Part shown: in pieces, positions 22,101 through 31,330 of the stretch
Position numbering within the stretch: position 1 is the stretch's first letter
Layout: the number at the start of each line of letters is the position of its first letter
Assembly (NCBI GenBank): GCA_910589415.1
Contig: OU342636.1
Location: forward strand, 37,711,735-37,775,734
Length of the DNA stretch: 64,000 nucleotides
Source: Malachius bipustulatus
Lineage: Eukaryota; Arthropoda; Insecta; Coleoptera; Melyridae
Direction: 5' to 3'
Translations under genes and position numbers: made by a program
The notes under the pieces: model-generated
What the model was told of the DNA's origin: nothing
The model's input: only the letters and a program-made list of their open reading frames with translations
Database searches by the model: none

Positions 22101-25100
22101 GGTGGCTCTATGATCTGTGTGCATAATGATGTAAGGGCTATGGTTGCGGATCCTTTGAACTGTTCATCGAGATCACTGGAAGGAGACTGTGAAGTTTGTT
22201 CAATTTTTATATCTCACATAAATGTGTATGTTATATCAGTCTATCGTCCACCTACAGGTGATTTTAATGTGTTTTTTGATATTATGTCTGGAATATTTGG
22301 TTCGTTAGATTTTATGAAACATTATGTGATTGTCTGTGGCGATTTTAATGTAAGATTTGGTAATGACGATGCAAAGGCTACATACCTTTGCGATTTTATG
22401 ACTGGCTATGGCCTAAAAAAGCACGTTGACTTCCCCACACGTGGAGATAATTGTCTAGACAACGCCTTCAGTAATTTCAACGAAGGGTCAGTTTTTGCAG
22501 ATCCTGTTAAAACGGGATTCTCAGACCACAGGGGCTTTCAAATTCAGTTTTCAACTAATGAACACCATACTGCTACTGTCGATAGAAAAATTATTCGACC
22601 GATTACTCCCGTTGGGAAATGTCAACTGTATAGATTTTTAGAGTGTATTGATTGGAATTATATATGTTCAGCGGATGAAGGCGTGAATTATAAGTTCAGC
22701 GAGTTTATTCGAGCCATATCTGCTGGCTGTGCAGAGTATTTTCCTAGTAAGACCGTACTGATTCATAAACGTAACAATAGACTCAGATGGTTCAATAGCG
22801 ATCTGAGAAGGTTGAGAAATTTGATCTTGTTATTCGATGATCTGTTTAAGCAAACCGGTTTGGGATGTCATCTGGCTACCAAAAATAAGCTAAGGGGACA
22901 TTACAGACAGGCTATAAAAAATGCAAAATTAGCTGCTAATGATAACTTTCTCAGATCAGCTCGGAATCCAGTAAAATCATCCTGGCAGATTATAAATGAG
23001 GGTCGAACACGTAGAAACAGTAACTGTGACAAAAGCTATGTCTTATCTCCTAGTAATTTCAATTCATATTTTGCCAGCATTGCGGATAAAATTGCGAATG
23101 AATTACCCAATTCGAATGTTGATCCTATAACAATGATGTGTGAATCCAGTAAATGTATTCCTTCAAATGCGGAATACTTTAAATTTGATGAGGTGTCTTG
23201 TATTGTAGTTAGAGATACTATTGATAGCCTTAAGTCAGGTAATGTGATGGATGTGGATGGTCTCAGTGTTAACATCATAAAATATATTAAAGATATAATT
23301 ATCTTGCCTCTTACGAAATTAATTAATCAAAGCATCAGAGAGGGCGTTTTTCCTAATGTCTTGAAGAGGGCTGTGGTCATCCCAATTCATAAAAAAGGGT
23401 CAACCGACGACCCCGGAAATTTTAGACCTATCGCAATTCTTTCCGTTTTTTCCAAGATATTAGAACGAATTTTGAAACATCAATTGACAAAATATTTCGA
23501 ACTATCAAATTATTTCACGAGTAGTCAGTTCGGTTTTCGCAGGGGTCGCGGCACAGTTAATGCTGTGATTGAGATGATAGATCACATTCTGAATAATTTC
23601 GAGAACGGAAAATTTACACACGTTAATTTTCTTGATTTGAGCAAAGCGTTCGATTGCGTTGATCACGTTACTCTGATACGTAAGCTGTATCTGTATAATC
23701 TGCACCCAGTTAGCATAAGACTTCTTACATCGTTCCTGACCCAGAGGGAGCAGACAGTAAGGTTGAATAATCAGAATTCTCCATTTCTACCTGTCAACAG
23801 GGGTGTGCCTCAAGGTTCAGTCTTGGGACCACTATTATTCCTGATTTTTATAAACGACCTTCCTGAATACATGAATGCGTCTTCTTCTTCGTCCTCTGCC
23901 TCTGTTCTCTTTGCTGACGATACAACGATTTTGAACTCTGACCATGATTTGGATGCCACTATTAGAGATGGAGTTAGAGCTGTCGAGTCTGTAAATTGTT
24001 GGTTCATTTCTAATGGACTCCAGCTCAATGTTGATAAGTCAGCATCTATGCTCTTTACAACGCGTCCTACAAACTCTGCGAATCTGGAGGACTACTGTAA
24101 TCAAGTTAAATATCTAGGTTTACACATCGATAATAAGCTGAGATTTAGGACTCATGGAGAGATGGTGTGCAAGAGGTTATGCTCGGCCATATTCGTCCTT
24201 CGCAATTTGAAAGCCACAGTGTCTACACCCACACTACTGATGGCTTTTCATGCTCTGTTTCAGTCCCATCTGAACTATGCACTCATAGTTTGGGGCCACC
24301 TCAATATTCGGCATCACATCTTTGGATTGCAGCGGAGGGCGGTCAGGATTGTTGCTGGGTTGGGATACAGGGATGACTGCAGGCCTTCTTTCACAGAACT
24401 GAAGATATTGACCCTGCCTTCAATGTTTATATATCAGTGTTTGTGTTATGTACGCAAAAATCCTCACTGTTTCCATGATAACGCAGCCCATCCATATGCC
24501 ACTAGATTTAAGCATGATTTAGGAATAGAAAGTCATCGACTTGCATCATCTGTCACTGGTGCAAGATTTTATGGCATAAAGTTCTTCAACAAACTATCTG
24601 AAGACTGTAAGGATCTTCAGATTTCGATATTTGCCAACAGACTAAAATTATATTTAATTTCTAAAGCTTGTTACAGTATAGATGAATACCTGGAACAGCG
24701 GCATGTCGATTTCTGAACGGTTATAAATTTTTTGTCATGGAAACATTAACGTAGTTAGGTGGTTATGTATATGGACGCGTGTAAGAATATTGTACATTCA
24801 AGACACTAAATAAACTATTCTATTCTATTCTATTCTATTATTTTTAATTTGTTTTGGTCTTTTTCTTTAATTTTTAATAAATAATAAAAAAATGGCTATT
24901 TTTAATATTTTTAGAAAAATTCCAAATGTATTGTTTTTTTTTAAACTTTTTCAGTATTAGGGTAATGCCTCGACCTAAAAGATAATACACATCTATAACT
25001 TTTGATTGCAATTATTTTTATTAGGCCTGCAAATACGCAAAATAGCAAAAACCAATCGAGAAATTCAATAAATTGACGATATTTTAAATTTCAATTTTTC

Positions 25101-25210
25101 TCAACTTACATACCATGAAGTAATTCGTTCTCTGAGATTCCTTCAAGAAACGCCGAGGAAAGGCCCGAAGTTAGCAACAAAATTAAAGAAAATGCGATTA
25201 AGAGTTTCAT
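19174..25210 (-). CDS. Gene E, complete two-exon cysteine-rich secreted peptide (87 aa) with a LINE in its intron
   Basis: Exon 1 is 25114-25210 (97 nt, GTATGT donor) and exon 2 is 19174-19340 (167 nt, TTATTTCAG acceptor); both are open and in phase. The layout is a signal peptide (1-20), an acidic propeptide, a KRKKR site (56-60) and a mature region with cysteines 67, 68, 73, 81, 83 and 84 (CC-x4-C-x7-C-x-CC) ending Pro-Lys-Gly. It differs from gene D mainly in the mature part. The intron is 5.8 kb because a 3.97-kb LINE, in the opposite orientation to the gene, landed in the type-1 repeat. The TATA box is at 25268-25275. Whether this long intron is spliced efficiently is unknown. Confidence 0.83.
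20896..21891 (+). CDS. LINE ORF1 protein with PHD-like zinc finger (331 aa)
   Basis: This is the first ORF of the LINE. The N-terminus has C13-x2-C16, C26-x2-C29, H34 and C37 with further cysteines at about 54-55, a PHD-type treble-cleft pattern known from ORF1 of CR1-group elements. A charged, probably coiled segment follows (about 90-130). A Ser/Gly-rich linker leads to a C-terminal domain of about 85 residues beginning near AHVYRIHKET. Such proteins bind element RNA and support retrotransposition. The first ATG lies 24 bases into the element. The ORF overlaps ORF2 by 52 bases. Confidence 0.85.
   Translation: MAASKVVLPGAACGKCKKHVVNGFKCDKCDNVFHPSCAKYSNSVRFVSDLVIICCEDLEESEHSAPFYEAVEELATQSGGRIDTRIFNYILRSKDIIISELREKIVMLTSEIKVLKDSNKFANVQNQKIKTQVKRRNASSNRSQGRSVGNDDFVLSRNDKPVSPGKVNKQRSYGSDCSAGKLEYAGAGGSSSSVFDGSTAVSAGSLPNLVDKAPQSSDWSTVNRRKKRKVIVGDAGSEICGSIKSAPRFKDAHVYRIHKETTVEDMIMFLKVDFPEIRCTSLTSKHPDDYASFKVSVYDENFGKIISSERWPTGTCIRRFFQMKPRPTTLK
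21840..24716 (+). CDS. LINE ORF2: AP endonuclease and reverse transcriptase (958 aa)
   Basis: Domain order is an apurinic-type endonuclease (about 20-235), with Glu in VEHW (58), GDFN (167-170) and SDH (228-230), then a reverse transcriptase (about 470-760), with KAVVIPIHKKG-like finger sequence, NFRPIAIL, FLDLSKAFDCVDH and the catalytic FADD at 691-694. A C-terminal thumb and a cysteine/histidine-containing tail follow; there is no RNase H, as usual for the CR1 group. The protein nicks target DNA and copies element RNA there. The reading frame is -1 relative to ORF1 across the overlap, so translation may use reinitiation or frameshifting. The first ATG at 21840 is the annotated start, but the true start is uncertain. 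Confidence 0.93.
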   Translation: MYKEVFSNEASSNDTKISGDRSLSLLCANVQSIRNIVDEVDILLDQHRNRFLVLCIVEHWLTDSEMVSLSLNNYAVASHFSRCVQKCGGSMICVHNDVRAMVADPLNCSSRSLEGDCEVCSIFISHINVYVISVYRPPTGDFNVFFDIMSGIFGSLDFMKHYVIVCGDFNVRFGNDDAKATYLCDFMTGYGLKKHVDFPTRGDNCLDNAFSNFNEGSVFADPVKTGFSDHRGFQIQFSTNEHHTATVDRKIIRPITPVGKCQLYRFLECIDWNYICSADEGVNYKFSEFIRAISAGCAEYFPSKTVLIHKRNNRLRWFNSDLRRLRNLILLFDDLFKQTGLGCHLATKNKLRGHYRQAIKNAKLAANDNFLRSARNPVKSSWQIINEGRTRRNSNCDKSYVLSPSNFNSYFASIADKIANELPNSNVDPITMMCESSKCIPSNAEYFKFDEVSCIVVRDTIDSLKSGNVMDVDGLSVNIIKYIKDIIILPLTKLINQSIREGVFPNVLKRAVVIPIHKKGSTDDPGNFRPIAILSVFSKILERILKHQLTKYFELSNYFTSSQFGFRRGRGTVNAVIEMIDHILNNFENGKFTHVNFLDLSKAFDCVDHVTLIRKLYLYNLHPVSIRLLTSFLTQREQTVRLNNQNSPFLPVNRGVPQGSVLGPLLFLIFINDLPEYMNASSSSSSASVLFADDTTILNSDHDLDATIRDGVRAVESVNCWFISNGLQLNVDKSASMLFTTRPTNSANLEDYCNQVKYLGLHIDNKLRFRTHGEMVCKRLCSAIFVLRNLKATVSTPTLLMAFHALFQSHLNYALIVWGHLNIRHHIFGLQRRAVRIVAGLGYRDDCRPSFTELKILTLPSMFIYQCLCYVRKNPHCFHDNAAHPYATRFKHDLGIESHRLASSVTGARFYGIKFFNKLSEDCKDLQISIFANRLKLYLISKACYSIDEYLEQRHVDF

Positions 25211-25267
25211 TGTTTTACCTCCTTCTTCAGACTTTGTTATTATTACGCTTTTTTTAATTTTTTGCGC

Positions 25268-25275
25268 GTTATATA
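25268..25275 (-). promoter_or_regulatory. TATA box of gene E
   Basis: TATATAAC on the minus strand, 58 bp before the ATG, as in gene B. Confidence 0.55.
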
Positions 25276-25689
25276 CGTTATTACTGACACTTTATCTAAG
25301 CAATTATGTGTAATTATTATTGAGGTAATAATAGGGAATTTTCGCACTATCATAATAGTTTCAGCTATACCTATCTACTTGAGGAAATAAAGTGTCCTAA
25401 TAATTATTTAACTGTTTAAATAAGTAAATTAATTACTTAAATATTTACGGGCACTCTGTAGACGCGATAAGTATCATATTATAATATGCGTGAATTACCG
25501 TACCCAAAAAACAGGTTCTCGTTCGAAATTGAAAATTATCGATTTTTTTAACCAACATTTCTGGTAGTACTTACTAGTAGTTTTAATAACTTGGGAAAGT
25601 TTTTTTTTTGAAAATAATTGACACGTAACTGTATAAAACGTGAATCTTCAAAAAGAAATTCAAAATTTTAATTAATTACTACATTTTAT

Positions 25690-26160
25690 ATTTCATTTAA
25701 ATATTTTATGAGCAATGGTTCTATATTGCTGAATGCAAAGGAAAAGTTATCTAAATTACAAAAACCTGGGATTTATCGATTAAACTGTTCCTATTGTAAT
25801 TCAGTTTATATAGGACAAACTTGTAGAAATAACCTAGAAATTAGATACAATTAACGAACACCTAAATTCTAACAGACTCAAACATCTAGAAAGATCAAAT
25901 TTTGCAAAACACTTAACAGAAAACAATCGCACTCTAATAGCAAGCAACAAAATTGAATTACTTCATTCTCTAGAGATACACAGATATTTAAATAATCAAC
26001 AATACACAGTATAATAAATGAGCAGCTAGACACATATCGTTCTCCACTGCTTGACTTTCTTCTTGTCATGCTGCTGCTAATAACTATATCAATAATTTTA
26101 TTTTCATACGTCTGAAGATGCTACTTTAAAAATATCGAAACACGTGGAACGTTTACGTTA
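25690..26160 (+). mobile_element. Penelope-like element fragment (copy of 7530-8110)
   Basis: The same GIY...Y(I)GQTC core is readable near 25765-25830, here with YIGQTC rather than YRGQTC. A deletion removes the tail with GAACAAGAGACC, and the second tail-like piece survives at 26105-26150. It is inactive and belongs to the B-C / E-F duplication. Confidence 0.6.
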
Positions 26161-26512
26161 CCCATCAGTATAGCAGTAGAATTTTTTTAAACAATAGTGT
26201 TTTATTTATCATCCATCATTACTTTTACAATGCAAATGAAGATATAAAATTGTTAGTTTCTAGACACAGCATGATTTATGGCAGGTAAACGCGTGCCGTC
26301 AACAATAGGCAACAATAATAAACTTGAATGATAATAAAGTCCAACTCTTAGTGAAACCCTGGACTTCATTGTTGTGCATTTCGTATTTGCAAAGTTTCCA
26401 AATTTCCAATATGGCGAGAATATTCAATTTATGTAATAGATACACAAGAAAGTTGATAAATTTTATTTTATGAAAATATCAGATACATTTTCTAACTATA
26501 TGTATGGATACT

Positions 26513-28131
26513 CTATCCTCCTGCACAGCATCTGCAGTATTTTGCTTTTTTATTATTAAACAATGGCGGACAGGAATTAGGGCAGCAAGGCGCGACGAAA
26601 TCACGCTTAACAAGACCTCCAAGGATTCTTCTTAAGTTCTCAGAGGAGGCAATTTCGTAACGATCTTCATCTGGAATAAGAAAAATTTTATGTAATTAAT
26701 CTTGTAGCTTACTTATTATATTATAAGTATATACAGTTCGTCCGAAATGTCATGAGCCAGAATTCCTGGAAGTGCGCTACGTCACTATCTCGAAAATACA
26801 AACTGCCTGGATACACGTGCATCGAGCCGGAAGGACAGTGCTATTATTATAGATGTCTCACCTATCAAGCTTCAGCTAAAACCCCTTGCCCTTCACTCGG
26901 AATCTGAAGTTTGACATACATATTCATTTTAAGATCTAAGAGCTCGATAAAGAAGGAATTTTCAAAATTCAAAATTCAAGAATATAGACACAGCCTCTCA
27001 ATTTTTTTTTCTTCGGAGACTTTTTACTTTTGTGAAAATCGACCAAAACTTTTTAAATTTTTTCTTTTCTTAAGTAGAAACCCTTTTTTATAAAAGGTCA
27101 AAGTATTAGATTGAATTGAACTGGAATAGATACACATCCATCCTCTAACTAGGGAGGTGACCTGCTAGTTCTTCCTAGTCGTTACTTTTTGTTTTTTTGT
27201 GAGTTGAACGAAAACAACACAAATTCAAACGGCTATACCATTATTGGAGCTGACTCGCTAGTCTTGCTACGTTTTTAGAGCCTAGATCGAGGTGCTGACT
27301 CGATCGAACCTATCCACATAGACTAAGGAGTTGACTTAGCCTATAGTACTATTCATTTCTGTGTAAACTGGGGTCCTGTCTAGACTAAATTAACCATCCA
27401 TAAAATAGATAGACATATGATATACCGTGTGTAATTTAATAAGGAGTTGACTTAGATTAATTAAATGAATTTTGAATGAATGAGTTAAACGCTAGTTTGT
27501 AAATATTTTTATTCTCTATCTAAGGAGGTGACTAAGGCTAGATGAATAAAAAGGACGATTACGCTCAAAGCTACTTTCTAACCAGTATAATAATTATAGA
27601 GAATTCTCTGTAATTATTATTATTATTTACCCGAACGAAGTTGCGAGTAACAGTAAGTATAAAACATAATACCTGCAAGTTCGTACAAAGACAATTAATT
27701 GTCATTTCTTGGCGACTCAATAATAATAATAAAGTTTTTACGAAATGCATTACTACACTGCGTTTTGGAGCAATAAAACATGACTGCTGCTATGGAGTAG
27801 CAGCACTTGGGGGTCAATATGATAACCCGGAAATCTCCCAAACGTCACCATAAACTATCATTTAAAATAAAAGTAAATTGAATATTTATAAATTATTTTT
27901 CTTATGTTCGTAGGAAAAGTATAGTACATTTCACTAGTGCCTCGTATCGCAACTTTTCCGCAATCACTTGTTTACAATAATTAACCATTCTAGATTTTTT
28001 TCCACAGTCACAACAAAAAAATCCAGTCCCAACTTACCAAGAAGTAATTCGTTCTCTGAGATTTCTTCAAACGCCGATAAGAGGCCCGAAGATAGTAACC
28101 AAATTAAAGCAAATGCGATGAAATGTTTCAA
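26513..28131 (-). pseudogene. Gene F, cysteine-rich secreted peptide gene without a start codon
   Basis: Exon 2 (26513-26670, 158 nt) encodes the same mature peptide type as gene C (CC-x3-C-x11-C-x-CC). Exon 1 (28038-28131, 94 nt) is in frame, ends in phase 1 and keeps the signal region, with a 3-nt deletion and a His-to-Leu change at its end. The start codon is TTG instead of ATG (minus strand of 28129-28131), with an in-frame TAA shortly upstream and no other ATG in the exon. Gene C, its twin, is broken in a different place. The TATA box (28186-28193) is intact. Initiation at TTG is possible but unlikely. Confidence 0.75.
27127..27856 (+). other. Hairpin-rich region with GGAGNTGAC cores in the gene F intron
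   Basis: It is a copy of 9361-10090, and I found no difference on reading the two side by side. The flanking gene sequence has drifted by several percent. The six cores and the AGAGAATTCTCT and GACAATTAATTGTC palindromes are all kept. Confidence 0.5.
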
Positions 28132-28185
28132 GTTTTACCTTCTCCAGACTATGTTATTATTACAGTTTTTTTTTTAATTCTTTGC

Positions 28186-28193
28186 GTTATATA
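28186..28193 (-). promoter_or_regulatory. TATA box of gene F
   Basis: TATATAAC, 55 bp before the position of the lost start codon; it marks where the gene C promoter was cut by its foldback element. Confidence 0.5.
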
Positions 28194-28289
28194 CGTATTA
28201 CGTATTACGTATTCAATTGTTTAAAGTGTGTGAATATTTACGGGCACCCGTTCCAATAAACAGGTTCCCATTCGAAATTGAAAATTGCA

Positions 28290-28620
28290 CACACACAATA
28301 ATTCTAATTTTGTTGTAAATAAAGAAAGCTCTTCGGGAATTAAAAGGAAACTTTACTTACTGTTGACGATGCTGTAGTTCGTTCTTTTTAGGTACCTTCC
28401 TTGATTAAGTTGTCCAAAGGAAATTATACTGTAGTTGATTGAAGAGCACTCGGTCGTTTCTATTTTACTTGTAGGAGATAAAGCGAATGAATTGAGGTAG
28501 CGTTGCTGGAATATACGAGATATATGCGGGTTTTAAGAAATTTAAATCGGTCACGGCGTTCGGTGTTGAGGTAGATCGCTGCCGGAAAATATTAAGGCAA
28601 TTAAATCGGGAAAACGCGCT
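28290..28620 (-). repeat. Dispersed repeat shared with 55330-55620
   Basis: Read on the minus strand it matches the plus strand of 55330-55620, including AAGGTACCTAAAAAGAACG and AGTAAAGTTTCC and the adjoining CCCGAAGAGCT. No coding potential was seen; an element class cannot be assigned. Confidence 0.6.
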
Positions 28621-28789
28621 TATATTTTAACTCTAGTGTAAAAATGACTCGTTGATTTTGGATTAAAAAATCTAATTTCGTTAAGATAAAATGCTAGAAG
28701 CAGTTGTACTTCTTTCTTTTAAAAGTTACAGGCACGGGAAAAGATAAAGAGATGGGGTAAGATAGTTTAGATAAAGTAAATTTTACAGG

Positions 28790-28970
28790 TGAGGATTTCC
28801 CGTAAACGTTTCCACGTAAACATTTTTTGTGCGCGCGATACACCCCTCAGGTGATGTTTTCTACGCTGATCAAAGGCTCCGTGAATTTACACGAGATACT
28901 TTCAAGAAAAAGGTCGCTAGGAATTTTAGCTCGAGAAAACACCTATTTTTAGATGTAAGGTGGGCGTATA
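28790..28970 (+). repeat. Dispersed repeat shared with 36385-36545
   Basis: Both copies share GTGCGCGCGA and, further on, AAGAAAAAGGTCGCT and ATTTTAGCT. Moderate divergence indicates an old interspersed repeat. Confidence 0.6.
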
Positions 28971-29245
28971 TAAACTAAAAAATTACAAGAATCTGGAGAA
29001 ATGTTGTTGTTTCCATATAATAAAGTTACTTTTACCTTGACATTGACCTAAAAATCACGACGTCCTGGACTTTTTCTCGAAACTAATCAATGCATTATTT
29101 TTAATCATAAATTGTTTCGAACGGTTTGGGAGCTGTGTAAATAAGTCTCTGTTCAGAAAATATGGGAAAAATCACATAATAATTGTTAATTTTTTGTACA
29201 ATTTTATTTTTAATCAGATATATCTCCATTGCAACAAGATAAATT

Positions 29246-29589
29246 TTATTTACAACATCTACAAGACGGTCTCCCGAATATTGGCAGACGACATGTATGA
29301 GGGCAACAGGTATTGGAGAGTCTCGGCATTCTTATTAAGTTCTCATTGGAGGCTAAATTTTCATCTGAAATCGAGAAATCTTAAATAAATAATTCACAAC
29401 TTCCACTCGTCAGCAATCAGCATTATTTTGCACACGTAGTGATGAAAAAAAGTTAAATAATTGTGGAATTATTGATTCGATTTCTTTCAACTTACCATGA
29501 AGCAATTCGTCCTCCGAGATACCTTCAATAAACGCTGAATGGATGCCCGAAGCTAGCAACAAAATCAAATTAAATACGATTAGGTTCAT
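29246..29589 (-). CDS. Gene G, complete compact cysteine-rich secreted peptide (70 aa)
   Basis: Exon 1 is 29496-29589 (94 nt) and exon 2 is 29246-29364 (119 nt), with a 131-bp intron (GTAAG donor, GATTTCAG acceptor) in the same phase as its relatives. The product has a signal peptide (1 to about 19), a short acidic propeptide ending near Met-Pro-Arg, and a mature part with cysteines 51, 52, 56, 66, 68 and 69 (CC-x3-C-x9-C-x-CC). The stop lies inside an AATAAA sequence (29250-29245), so the 3' UTR may be very short unless a later signal is used. The TATA box is at 29638-29645. It is the smallest and most compact locus, free of intronic repeats, and may resemble the ancestral form. Confidence 0.85.
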
Positions 29590-29637
29590 TTTAAGTTTTA
29601 ACCGACTTTGTTATTATTATATTTTTATTGTTCTCGG

Positions 29638-29645
29638 CTTATATA
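29638..29645 (-). promoter_or_regulatory. TATA box of gene G
   Basis: TATATAAG on the minus strand, 49 bp before the ATG, with AATAATAACAAAGTC between them as in the paralogues. Confidence 0.6.
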
Positions 29646-29659
29646 CTTATTACTGGAAC

Positions 29660-30255
29660 TTTATCTAAGCAATTATGGAATTGCTTAGGCATGACATTAT
29701 CCTAACAATTGTGCTATATGATAATATTAGGAGGTTATTTATTGCTTTGTTAAAAATGACTTTAATGACTACTTACTTTAAAAAAATATGTTAATTTTTC
29801 TTCTAACAGTAAAAGGTAAAAAATTCATTATCTTGAAATTGTGTAAAATAAAGTTTCTCCAGTTGGAACATGAAGAAATGTTTGAGGGAGTCAGACCCGT
29901 TCAACAAACCCCAGAGGAAACGCAGACTTCAAGACTGATCAGCACCCGGATCTGACTAAAAATTATGAAAGTAGTAGCTGACCTGAGCCTTTTCTACGAA
30001 TATTTTCACGGGAAGTGTTTAATAAAAGACGTTTCCGTTTGATCCCACCTAGAACCAAGCAGGGCAAAAATACACGTCGAGCAGCAATAACTCATCCATA
30101 TCAGTTTACGACCTTACGACATACATTAACTTGAATTTTTTTCAGATTCTTAATAAGTATCAAAACGTGCAAGTTTTCTCTAATTTAAGCGACATTTAAC
30201 ATTTAACTTTTTCCCTAATTTGAAATCGTTGTGTTAATTAATACATTTGTTTAAT
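29660..30255. other. Non-coding flank of gene G
   Basis: No ORF, RNA gene or clear repeat was recognised. Confidence 0.5.
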
Positions 30256-30257
30256 AG

Positions 30258-31330
30258 TTTAGATGTGGTAAAAAAAATAACAGGTATGTCGATCTAGTTC
30301 TTTATTGTTCGATGGCAACCATGTTATCATTTCTCTCAGGAAAAGGTTGCCGAGGCGATGTCGAAAAGGCAGGTCAGCCCCTCTGTTCTACGACGGCGGC
30401 CATTTGAAGTAGACAGCCCAAATATTTCGTTAGTTGGTAAGGAAATAACCATGTAACATCGTTGTGTGATGTGGTAAAAAAAAGCAGGTATATTGATCTA
30501 GTTCTTTATTGTTATCACTTCATCATGTTATCATTTCTCTCAGGAAAGAGCAGTATTGAGTTTCCGAGGCGATGTCGAAAAGGCAGAAAGTCTGTTTTAC
30601 GACGGCGGCCATTTGAAGTAGATACCCCAAATAATTCTCTCAATTAGATGTGTTGCGTATAGACTTACTGCCAAGAACTTAATTGTTCTATTTGTATAGT
30701 AAGTTACGCGGTTTGGAATTTTTGATTAATTTAATTACTCGAAGGACCAGCGGGAAAATAATTAGGGGAGCAATTAAGGGGTATAATTTCTAGGATGATA
30801 ATTATGCACCTACCTTAAATATCCCATGTAGACAGCTTAGTGAGCTTTCATTTGGCGACCAGGGCCGAAGATACTATCGCGTCGCATAGCACTTTTGGAT
30901 TGCAATGTAAACACTCATCTTATGTATACATAGACATGGATCGAACGCGACGGCGGTTCATCTCATAATCATGGGTGAAGTGGTAGTGGTAGGCACCCTT
31001 TGGCTGTATGCCCATAGGACATGGTCTTGCGCACCATGTTGTCACGTTCCTCTCCCCCCGTGCATAATTCAAAATAAGGAGGGAATTATATGGAAAAGGG
31101 AAACATGGGAACGGAACAAGGTGGTAAGGAAATAATCATGTAATATCGTTGTGTTATTTAATCGATTTGTTTAAAAATTTGTGATGTGGTAAAAAAATAG
31201 CAGGTATGTCGATCTAGTTCTTTATTGTTATCACTTCACCATGTTATCATTTCTCTCAGGAAAGAGCAGTATTGAGTTGCCCAGGCGACGTCGAAAAGGT
31301 AGATGATGGTATTATAATGGTAGATGATGG
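30258..31330 (+). repeat. Three direct copies of a repeat of about 165 bp
   Basis: Copies start near 30262, 30468 and 31181, each opening GATGTGGTAAAAA and continuing GTCGATCTAGTTCTTTATTG or close to it. The first two also share CTACGACGGCGGCCATTTG; the third lacks that end. A linker with GGTAAGGAAATAACCATG precedes the second and third copies. Bases 30650-31130 between them show nothing recognisable. Confidence 0.75.

Larger units (their letters stand above)
20873..24838 (+). mobile_element. Complete CR1-group LINE in gene E intron
   Basis: The element is flanked by TATTTT on both sides (20867-20872 and 24839-24844), a probable target duplication. It has a very short leader of about 23 bp, two long open ORFs, AATAAA near 24809 and a 3' tail of ATTCT repeats, the simple-repeat tail style of CR1-group elements. 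Both ORFs are free of stops, so the insertion is young and may be active. Genes A, B and D lack it at this intron position. Confidence 0.9.

Noticed and set aside
24167..24376. Small ORFs inside the LINE (also 21324-21644, 23036-23278, 23505-23705, 23810-24028)
   Set aside because: They are alternative-frame shadows of LINE ORF1 and ORF2.
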